Shown here: piece by piece, positions 55,778 to 64,000 of the stretch
Numbering within the stretch: the first letter of the stretch is position 1
How the letters are laid out: each line of letters begins with the position of its first letter
Source: Saposhnikovia divaricata
Lineage: Eukaryota > Streptophyta > Magnoliopsida > Apiales > Apiaceae
Length of the DNA stretch: 64,000 nt
Assembly: GCA_036435485.1 (NCBI GenBank)
Contig: CM071598.1
Coordinates: 204,021,148-204,085,147 of the forward strand
Direction of reading: 5' to 3'
The notes under the pieces: model-generated
What the model saw: the letters and a program-made list of their open reading frames with translations, nothing else
Database searches by the model: none
Told to the model about the DNA's origin: nothing
Translations under genes and position numbers: made by a program

Positions 55778-58227
55778 TTACAATTGACCACTTTGAGCTT
55801 TTTCAACATTTTCACCACTTTTTTGAGCTTTTTCAACATTTTCAACATTTTTAAGATCTTCTTGAACTTTTGGACAAGTTCTAATATCATGCCCTTCCAA
55901 TTTACAACGTTTGCATTTCCTCGGGGCCTTATGAAGTGTCTATGTTGGACTTTTGAAACGATGCTCTTTCTTCCTTCCTTTTGTTTGTGAGACAACGGGA
56001 TCAAGGATTGGCTCATGCAAGTCATGACCAACTTCTTGAGTTATTTTTGTGCCAACTTCACTCCTTACGTGTTCAATTCCATCAACTCCCATATTTTCAA
56101 GAATTTCGGTTTCCCGATTAATGACAGAAACGGCGTACTCGTAACGCTCCTTTGATGTCATCCTACTATGACAAAAAGCCATAGTAAGTAAAGTCATGTT
56201 GTTGAATCTTTCGGTAGGAGTCAAATCATGGGATGATGTTTCTTCTCCGGTCAAATGGTAAGGCAACACACCATCAATTCTATTAGCAACCTTAGTCTAC
56301 CGTCTTCTCAAAAAGGCCTTGGGTATTTCGAAAACACATCTCTTTGTCAACACTGCAATAATATGTCGGCACGGAATTCCCAAATATTCATACATTCTAC
56401 ACTTGCAACTACCACTTAGAGCCATTTCGTTGAATGTAACAAGATAAGTAGTTCTTTTCTCGGGATCCACCAATTGCTTAAAGCATTTATAGTATGTATT
56501 TTCATCTTCTTCCAATGAACGATCTCTATCTTTCTCCACGAAGTATGTTGTAGCTTCCATAAATTGCTCTTGAAATTTTCTAAACATGGTTTTGGTGTAT
56601 ATGGAAGCACCATGTTGCTCCAAAGCGGTCTTCATTTTTATCCTACGACAAGTTTGACGAGTCTTATAATCTTCTTCTTTCTCCCGCATAAATTATCTTT
56701 CCAAAGCTTTTTGAGCATTTTCAATAAATTCCTTCAAACCCGTGCACGAACTAACATAGCTATCAAAAAATGCATTCATTCCCTCGCCCCTTGAAGTTGT
56801 GGTTTGACCCGTAGAGAAAGTGTTTCGAGTGAAGGCCTTGATCCATTTATGCTTCAAATTGTACAATCCTTGTAGCCATGTATTATCATCCAATTTGTAT
56901 TTCAAAACCAATGCTTTCCACCTATCCTCAAACACATCTTCGGTCAATGAGTTGTATATACAATTATTGAAATCAACTTTGAAACTTTCCGGGTACTTGG
57001 AGTAGTAACTTGCAAGTTTTTTGGGGAATTTGTTACTAATGTGCCAAGTACACAACAAATGGGTGGTGTTAGGTAGTTGTGATGCAATAGCCCTTGCCAT
57101 GGCTTGATCTTGATCGGTAATGATGGTCAAGGGATGTTTGTTTCCGACCGCCTCAAGCCAACTACCTAATACCCATTCAAAACTTGTTTTGATTTCATCC
57201 CTCATTAGTGCAAATCCAAAAACAACCGATTGATAGTGATGATTTACCCCGGTGAAAGGAACAAATGGCATGGCATACCTATTGGTTCGGTAAGTGGTAT
57301 CAAATGCAACTACATCACCAAAATTTTGGTATGTCATCAAAGAACAGTGATCAACCCATACTAGACATTTCAACCTTTGTTCTTCATCAAGTAATGTCCT
57401 AATGTAAAATTTGCCACCACTTTCTTCTTTCAACCGATTCAACAAGTCTAAGCCTGCTTGAGCATCATTAACATCTAAATTATTTTTCCTAAACTCACGT
57501 ACCACATTCCTTACATGTTGTCCATCAAAGCCTACTTATTGTTGTCCACCTTTCAAATTGCCAAAAATGGACATTTGTTGCCTAGGAGGAACACCCGACA
57601 TATATAGTGTTTTCATTAAATTTCTTTGTGCCGCGGTTACATGTCTCTCCCTTCGAATCAAATTCATTTTAGAAGGTGTCACAACCTCGTGATTGTGCTT
57701 TAACTCTAGTGCGGTTATCTCCCAATGAGTTGTTTTTTTATTCACGACATACATTCTAACCTTACAACCACATCTAGGAAGGACATCTCGACGGCGTTTA
57801 CCTTTAGCACTACCCATTACAATTTCATCATCATTAACACCTCCTTTATCCTTATTTTCCCCCGATAAATTACAAACAAATAATCGAGCATAAATTTCTT
57901 ATTTTTAACACGATTTTGTGTTTCTTGAATTTTAATTGCAAATCCATGTTTCAAAGCATACGCCCTAAACAAATTCTTCGCGGCTTCTAAATTTTCAAAC
58001 CTTTGGTGCAAGTAAGGTATATTAACATCTTCATGTACATTTTCATGCAAATTTTCATCTTTACCATTATCATCATCAACAAAATCATCATCATCAACAA
58101 TAGTAACATACTCTACATCATCACTAACATTAACATCAACATCATCTAAACCCTTAAAAACATCAACATCATCAATATTTTTTGATTTTTTTCTTGGTTT
58201 AAACTTAGCAAACATCTTATCCGCCAT
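55778..58227 (-). pseudogene. MURA/FAR1-type MULE transposase, one frameshift and four nonsense codons
   Basis: Starts at the ATG in MADKMFAKF just inside the right terminal repeat. Order: an acidic N-terminus rich in DDV/DDD; a FAR1-like zinc-finger DNA-binding region (ENLEAAKNLFRAYALKHGFAI, ARLFVCN, LPRCGCKVRM, KHNHEV); a MULE DDE domain (D in VVAFDTTYRTN, D in IITDQDQAMARA, CTWHI, E in TSRGEGMNAFF); a SWIM finger (CKCRMYEYLGIPCRH); and a C-terminal CCHC knuckle (CKRCKLEGHDIRTC) followed by a lysine-rich repeat. Breaks: a frameshift near 57890, TAA near 57533, TAA near 56690, TAG near 56297, TAG near 55940. It has no introns. Catalytic residues survive, so decay is recent. Confidence 0.9.
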
Positions 58228-58429
58228 ATTAATCAAAAAATAAGAACAATAACTTACCCAATCAAATGAATGAACACAATCTCTCTTACTCTTCAATCTT
58301 CTCTTCTTCCCCCCCTTTTTTCAATCCAAAGCTACAATGTGTACAAATGTGATCACAATCTGCTTTTAGGGTTAAAACCGCGGAGGGCTATTTTGGTCTT
58401 CTGGCCATCCGCAGAAAATATGCGCGGAT

Positions 58430-58605
58430 CAGTAATGCGTTCCGCGAAAATTAAGCGCGGACTGGTAGCGTTCCGCGGAAATTTTACACGGACAGGACGA
58501 ATTTTTTTTTTTTAAATCCTGTTCGTTGGATCAACGATCAAACGGCCAGGGAATCGATTGTTGGTTAAACAGTCCCTGACAATCAATTGTCAGGGACCAA
58601 GACCC
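58430..58605 (-). repeat. right terminal inverted repeat of the MULE
   Basis: Ends gtcagggaccaagaccc. The complement aligns to the left repeat through gatccaacg, the A-run, tcgtcctgtccgtg and the ccgcggaa motifs. The transposase start is about 200 bases inside it, so the repeat probably holds its promoter. Confidence 0.9.
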
Positions 58606-58614
58606 TTGATCAAT
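58606..58614. other. right 9-bp target-site duplication of the MULE
   Basis: TTGATCAAT against TTGATCCAT on the left. Confidence 0.88.
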
Positions 58615-58629
58615 AGTGATTTATAATAT

Positions 58630-59757
58630 CTAGCTTATACCCTAGGGTTACTTCTAATTTTTTATAATTTGCGTATAATATAATATTATATTATAAATAT
58701 TAATTTTAATATGTTGTTGGAAGGATTTGAACCTTGCATATTTGTATATAATATTTTTAGTATTAAATATAAATTAAGATGTTGTTGGCGGGAATCGAAC
58801 CTTAAACCTATGTATATACAACTTTTAGTATTGTTATATCCAACGGACGTGATCTATTTTAATTAAAAATCTAACGGTTGTAGATGTGGGATAACCAAAA
58901 TAGGGCGAAGCACGGGTTTCTTTTGATAGGTTATAAAATTTATTTAACATTATAATTATGTTTTTATATAATCCTTATTTTTAATAATTTTTTAATTTTA
59001 ATTAAATATAAATTTATATAATGATATGCATGGTTTGAAATTTATTTTGTAAAATTCTAAATTAAAAATGTCATTGACGGGTTCTAACTTTGAATTTTTA
59101 GTAAATTAATTTAATCATATAATATATCTTATTATTAGATCTAACGATTCTTATTTATTACTAAAAATAATGATTTGAATATATGGTGATATATTTTTGG
59201 GTGTATATTAGTTATCGCAAGATTAATTTTAAATTAAAAAGTAACTTGTTTTAATTACAAAAATTACTACTAAAATAATTACGGAAAGATATGGTGTGAT
59301 ATTTTGGATATATATTAATTATTTTAATATTAGTTTTAAATTAAATGATAAAGTGTTTCAATTAGAAGTAAAATCTTTAGAAAAAATGGGTAATTGAGTT
59401 GTTGGAGCTGAAAAAAGAGTCCAAGTAGAAGCTCAATATGGATAAAGGAATTTTAATCTGAATATAATTACGTTAACCTTAGTAATTAGCTTTTTAAGTT
59501 ATTTTTATAATTTAATTATCTGTGCGCGGTGTCCGTGAAGGTAACGGAGGTTTTAAGTTTAGCTGTATTAGTAATGGTGTAAATATAAAATACTATTGTG
59601 TTTTTAGGACTATAGCCAATAACGGATTAAAATTGATTTATTTTATATTTAAAATTAATTAAAAATTAAATTAACTAAACCGAAAACCAAAATAAATGGG
59701 ATAACCAAACCGAAAACCAAAATTTTCAATGTTTCGGCTTTAATATTATAGTATAGA
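58630..59757 (-). mobile_element. Helitron-like element (possibly two fused copies)
   Basis: The 3' side begins with ctag at 58630; 58640-58905 matches the element at 62936-63245 block by block. The right (5') edge is ..TCTATACTATAATATTAAAGCC on the minus strand and abuts the next element. A second cgaagcacggg half-hairpin at about 58908 suggests an inner, partly deleted 3' end. No ORF. Confidence 0.6.
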
Positions 59758-61698
59758 CTAGATGATAACCCGTGCGAAGCACGGGTTCGGAGATTTATGT
59801 TAAATAACTATTAATTTTTATTTAATTAAATATTTATAAAATTATATTACAAAAATTATAAAAAGAACTATGTTATTTGAATAAAAAAATTATGCGATTA
59901 ACAAACTATAAACTTAGATTGTTTAATAGAAGTGCATGGAAATACGTTTCAGTTGTTTTTATTGAAAAATATTTACGATAATTGATTGTAATCTTTTTTA
60001 TTATAAGTTATAATAAAAAAATTTGCTAATACAATGTAAGAATTATAATAATAATAAGATTTCAATTTTATTATATATTTTTAAAAATAACATATAATCA
60101 CAGGGAAGAATGTTCTAGAGTAGTATATAGAAACATGTTCTAGTTGTTCTCCTTGAAAAATAATTTTGGGGAATTGGTTGTATTATTTTTTTTCTAAATT
60201 ATGATAAAAAAATTGTATTACAATTATAATAGGATTTCAATTTTATTATTTTCTTTAAAAAATATGGCTTTTTTCATAAATATATATAAAAAAGTAAATT
60301 TTTGCAATTTTACTTTTATTAATAAAAGATATTTGCAATTTTACTAACCTAAGTTTCAAAATTGCAAAAATACTACCTTTTATGGCAACCCTCCTTCCCC
60401 TGCCCACCTGCCCGCCTAATTCAACCACATTCAACACTTTTTTTAAGGAGGGATTCTATTTTGGTTTGGGTTGCATAGCCCCGCAGGGACAACCACATTC
60501 AACCGAATGCAACCACATGCAACTAAATTTCTGATTGCAACTTCCATTTTTCAGTTGTCATTTTCGACCTCTTTTTTGAACTATATATATATAAAAGAGG
60601 TCGAAAATAACAACTGAAAAAAGGAACTTGAAAGCAGTAATTGAATGCAACCACATTCAACTGAATGCAACCACATGCAACTTTTTTTTAAGGTGGGTTG
60701 ATTTTGGGTTCCAAGGCCCCGCAGGGGCATATTCAACCGAATGTCAGAAATTTAGTTGAATGTGGTTGCATTCAGTTGAATGTTGCCCCTAGCGGGACCT
60801 TGCAACCCAAATCCACCAAAATCTCCCCACCTTAAAAAAAAGTTGCCCCTGGCGGGGCCATGCAACCCAAATCCACCAAAATCTCCCCACCTTAAAAAAA
60901 AAGTTGGATGTGGTTGCATTCAGTTGGAACCAAAATATCACCCCACCTTAAAAAAAAAAAGTCGATGAACAGTACCAGCCACATGGCAGTGCCACATGGC
61001 AGGTACTGTTCATCGTCGGTTACTATTCATCCGAATTATTTTTTTTTTAAAAAAAGAAAAAAGAGTTGGAAAAGGAAAGATAGTATTTTTGTAATTAAGA
61101 AACTTAAGATAGTAAATATGCAATGAATTAAAGAAGATGGTATTTTTGCAGAAAAAACTTGAAACCTAGTATTTTTGGTAAATACCCTAAAAAATAATAT
61201 AGAATTGTAAGGGAATATGATTATAGGGATGAAACTATTTTTTTTATTTAAAGTTGTAATAAAAGAATTATGATTACAATAGGATTTCTATTTTATTAAA
61301 AAACAACATAGAATTGTAGTAAAAATAGGATTACATGGGTGAAACCAAAATAGATGCGAACCAAAAGTGGTACCGTTAAATGGGTGTTCCTTGAAAAATC
61401 TTTTGAAGAATTGATTGTATTATTTTTTGATTATAAATTATGATAAAAAAAGTGTATTATAATTATAATTGGATTTCAATTTTATTATATTTTTTAAAAA
61501 ATAACATAAAATTATAAAGAAATATGATTTTAGGGATGAAACTATTTTTTATTTAAAGTTGTAATTAAAGAATTATAATTATAATAGAATTTCTATTTTA
61601 TTAAAAAACATCGTAGAATTATAGTAGAAATAGGATTATAGGAGTGAAACCAAAATAGAGGTAAAGAGTGTTTTGCTTATTAAGAAAGGTTATATAGA
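59758..61698 (-). mobile_element. Helitron-like element with perfect 3' hairpin, carrying a nested insertion
   Basis: On the minus strand it ends with the hairpin aacccgtgc-ttc-gcacgggtt, then atcat and CTAG|T, a textbook Helitron 3' end. The 5' end is TCTATATAACCTTTC at 61698 (host T at 61699). The interior has repeated AT-rich units (gaattg(g)ttgtattatttttt...ggatttcaattttatta) at 59930-60250, 61190-61330 and 61380-61660, interrupted at about 60260-61170 by a foldback-rich insertion. Confidence 0.7.
60260..61170. repeat. foldback-rich insertion with nested inverted repeats
   Basis: Several inverted pairs: caacttccatttttcagttgtc..gtcgaaaataacaactgaaaa around a TATA loop (60540-60640); aatgcaaccacattcaa in both orientations; a 60-bp direct repeat (gttgcccctggcggggcc...ccccaccttaaaaaaaa) at 60782-60902; and a perfect cgatgaacagtacc..ggtactgttcatcg stem at 60962-61016 around an inner ccacatggca pair. 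The frame across the direct repeat (PLAGPCNPNPPKSPHLKKK twice) looks coding only because the repeat length is a multiple of three. Confidence 0.7.
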
Positions 61699-61699
61699 T

Positions 61700-62935
61700 G
61701 TTCTTGTGCTCTATTTCATTATTTTAAAAAGAAAAATATATTATGATCGTGCTACCATTTTTTTTTGATTTTTTTGATAAATGTAAAATGTCTGTTATAA
61801 ATTTTTTTGGATTATTTATATTTGTCATTTACTAAAATTTGAATACTCGTGCATGCTCGATCAATAATAAAAAGACGTTATGTTGCCGGAATTCCTTTTT
61901 AGTGCGGAGAAAAGTAAATTTTTTTTTTGATACATTATTGTTAATAGATTAAAAAAGTTCTTTAAATGTGCATCAAAATACTGATTTTTGAAACTATTTT
62001 CAATTAAGATTCATTAAAAACATGAAATTTATAACATTTTACAAATATATGTCTAATCTAATTAATTAGTAGTACTTTTAGTTTATAGAGTAAGGACAAA
62101 CACTAATGACATGAGAGGGTGATAAAAATGGAGTACAATTACACTTATTAAAGTTGACAATGTCAGGGGATGTATGGAAGAGGGTAAACATTCTTTTTGT
62201 TGTGGCAGTAATTGTGTTGGGTGCAACTATTCCCAAACTTTTTCAGCTTTTTTCCTGGAAAAAGGACTCTTATCTTGTGGTCCATCTCTCCTCCTCCGGG
62301 CCTCAACACCCTCTCCCTCCCTATATTGAACACAAAATACATATATAGTCTAAACATGCACATTCATGAAAATATACTTTAATGTTACTGCAGAATTTTG
62401 ATGTGTGGTCATGTCAGAAACTCAGAATGCTAAACAACACTTCTTCGAATAATACTTCCTACATAAAAATCGATCAGTCGGTTTATTATAATATAAAGTA
62501 AAATTTTGAAAATGACTATTGAAAAATGTAGTCTCGCTCTGGTTGCACAGGAAATTAACAACATTATCGGAAGTTAAATTTTTTAACAAGGGACTGAGTT
62601 AGAGTGCGAAGAACACTCTATTTTACTTGAAATTTTTGTACTACAGGTAGAAATTTAATTTGCGAAGCAGGATATATAACCTCAAAGTCCCCATATATTT
62701 CGTAAAATTAAGTTTATTAATTTTCTGATCTGGTCTGTCTTGAAATTCGAAGTGCATTTCGAATTATAAGGGCGCACAATGTTTTTCGAATTTTTCGAAT
62801 TTTTGTACTGTGTGTGAGATCTTTTTGCACCCATCCATTACGAGAAGAATAATGTTAGAGGTACTAAGGGGCCATTTGTTTACTTCTTATTCCTTCTTAA
62901 TGGTCTTATCTCAACTGTTCAGCTTGTTAAGATCA
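61700..62935. other. AT-rich spacer, only one small ORF candidate
   Basis: No clear repeat termini or domains, apart from the short frame listed at 62160. Confidence 0.4.
62160..62348 (+). CDS. small hypothetical protein with a hydrophobic N-terminal segment
   Basis: A 62-codon frame starting MSGDVWKRVN. Residues about 9-27 are hydrophobic (ILFVVAVIVLGATIP), followed by a basic patch (WKK) and a polar, proline-rich tail (SSSGPQHPLPPY). This could be a signal anchor or secretion signal of a short peptide precursor, but no family was recognised and chance cannot be ruled out. The SGP..PL tail loosely recalls CLE-type peptides without matching the motif. Confidence 0.2.
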   Translation: MSGDVWKRVNILFVVAVIVLGATIPKLFQLFSWKKDSYLVVHLSSSGPQHPLPPYIEHKIHI

Positions 62936-63291
62936 CTAGCATATAGTCTGTGCAAAGCACGAGTTACTTTTAATTTTTTAAAATTTGTTTATATTGTAAT
63001 ATAATATTATAAATATTAATTTTCATATATTATTGGAAGAATTCAAAACTTACATCTTTGTATATAATAATTTTTAGTATTAAATATAAAATAATATGTT
63101 CTTGGTGGGAATCGAACCTTGGACCTCTTATATAACAACTTTTATTATTATTATATCTAACGGTGATGATCTATTTGAGTTGATGATCTAACGGTTGTGG
63201 ATGATGGATAACCAAAAATGGGGGATAACCAAAAAAGGGGTTAACCAACTACAAATTATACCCCATTTTGCTTATTATAGTATAGTATAGA
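62936..63291 (-). mobile_element. short complete Helitron-like element (356 bp)
   Basis: The minus strand runs from TCTATACTATACTATAATAAGC (5', edge 63291) to a gtgctttgcac hairpin and ..CTAG (3', edge 62936), with host T and A on the proper sides. It shares most of its body with 58640-58905, including a tRNA-like ggttcgattccc block on the minus strand. No coding capacity. Confidence 0.75.
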
Positions 63292-63293
63292 TA

Positions 63294-63436
63294 CTAGTTT
63301 AAAACTCGTGCGATGTACGGATTCTTTTTAATATTATATGAATTTTTTTCAGTAATTTAAATTATTTGTTTTAAACATGAATTTTGGAGGCTTAAATTTT
63401 TTTATCAGATGATTTGATAACATATATATAAATAAA

Positions 63437-63467
<31 letters not shown>

Positions 63468-64000
63468 TATCCGTGATATTTATAGAAAATGAGGCATTTT
63501 AGCTAGAAAATATGGAAAAGAAGATAGGTTTTAGTTGAAAAAGGTAATCGGTTAATTGTTAGTAATTATAAAATTATTATTTTATTTTATTAAATAGAAT
63601 GCCCGTGATATGATTGGAAAAAAGAGAGAATTTAGTTAGATAAAATTAAAAAGGTAACATGTTCTAGGTGAAAAAGGTAATTTATTAGTTTATAATAATT
63701 ATAATTTAATTACGTTATTTTACTAAATACCATTACTCGTAATATTTTTAGAAAAAGAGAAATTAATATTGTCCGTGATATTTCTATTAAAAGAGAGATT
63801 TTAGTTAGAAAATATAAAAAAAATGATACGTTTTAGCTGAAAAGGTAATCGATTAATTATTAATATTATAATATTATTAGTTTATTGTATTAAATAGAAC
63901 CGCTTGTGATATAATTAAAAAAATAGAGATTTTAGTTAGAGAAAATAGAAATGTAACATGAAAATTAAAAAAGTGACATGATTTATGTGAAAAAGGTAAT
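63294..64000 (-). mobile_element. Helitron-like element, 3' end at 63294, continues past the window
   Basis: ctag at 63294-63297 with an imperfect hairpin (actcgtgcgatgtacgg) follows. The interior holds repeated AT-rich units (gagattttagttagaaaat..aaaaaggtaat) at about 63480, 63620, 63790 and 63920. The 5' end is outside the window. Confidence 0.5.

Larger units (their letters stand above)
35335..58605. mobile_element. giant Mutator-like element (23.3 kb) carrying PMD-Ulp1, transposase and an unknown gene
   Basis: The left end 35335-~35535 and the complement of ~58430-58605 share a long inverted repeat: gtccctgacaattgattgtc at the edge, then gatccaacg, a run of A, tcgtcctgtccgtg and several cgcgga(a) motifs. 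Nine-base flanking repeats agree at 8 positions. Inside are a PMD/Ulp1 gene (+), an unknown acidic gene (-) and a MURA/FAR1-like transposase (-). MULEs carrying ULP-like proteases are known (Kaonashi class). Size is inflated by an inserted 10.2-kb LTR element and a 5.5-kb tandem duplication; the inferred ancestral length is about 7.6 kb. The transposase is broken, so the copy is probably not autonomous. Confidence 0.92.

Noticed and set aside
60780..60968. Repetitive frame PLAGPCNPNPPKSPHLKKK in tandem
   Set aside because: It arises from a 60-bp direct repeat in a foldback element; the repeat length being divisible by three keeps the frame open.
1..64000. CRISPR arrays, operons, bacterial-type promoters or insertion sequences
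   Set aside because: The DNA is eukaryotic (spliced genes, plant transposons). Regular repeats here are satellites, microsatellites or LTRs, not spacer arrays.

Overview
The window is nuclear DNA from a flowering plant, most likely a eudicot. It is AT-rich, its genes have many GT-AG introns, and it holds three ordinary plant genes (an Aux/IAA repressor, a cereblon orthologue and a MUT9-like/CK1-type kinase) set in dense, nested transposable elements. All calls come from reading the sequence; no database was searched. Exon boundaries were set by eye, using GT/AG sites and an unbroken reading frame.

Layout. 1-2,085: AT-rich repeats, with a ~147-bp tandem repeat, a Helitron-like 3' terminus and a diverged ~610-bp duplication. 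2,085-12,761: a decayed Ty3/gypsy element of the Tat type on the minus strand. It carries a second (archaeal-type) RNase H and, between pol and the 3' LTR, two tandem antisense gene copies with introns, each with its own TATA box and CACGTG element. 12,762-15,420: intergenic. 15,580-19,136: Aux/IAA gene (+); a hAT-type element with an 8-bp target duplication and a Stowaway-like MITE lie in its first intron, and a Helitron in its last. 19,924-26,824: cereblon (-), ten coding exons, 536 codons. 29,375-34,526: MUT9-like/CK1-family kinase (-), sixteen coding exons, 601 codons.

35,335-58,605 is one giant Mutator-like element (MULE) of 23.3 kb. It has ~200-bp terminal inverted repeats and a 9-bp target duplication that matches at 8 of 9 positions. 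Its cargo is a plant-mobile-domain (PMD) gene joined to a Ulp1/C48 SUMO-protease-like gene on the plus strand. On the minus strand are a MURA/FAR1-type transposase (frameshifted, four nonsense codons) and an unrecognised acidic protein of about 242 aa. A 10.2-kb LTR retrotransposon with 3.8-kb LTRs and GGGGG target duplications sits inside the PMD exon. A later 5.5-kb tandem duplication copied half of its right LTR, the Ulp1 domain and the tail of the unknown gene. Subtracting both events leaves about 7.6 kb, a normal size for an autonomous MULE. 58,606-64,000 holds Helitron-like elements, all in one orientation and two pairs of them inserted head to tail, plus a foldback-rich insertion.

How the parts relate. 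The three cellular genes act in auxin signalling, CRL4-type ubiquitylation and nuclear phosphorylation; nothing in the sequence ties them together. The most unusual items are the MULE gene set (PMD-Ulp1, transposase and the unknown acidic protein) and the duplicated, promoter-equipped antisense gene inside the Tat retrotransposon.
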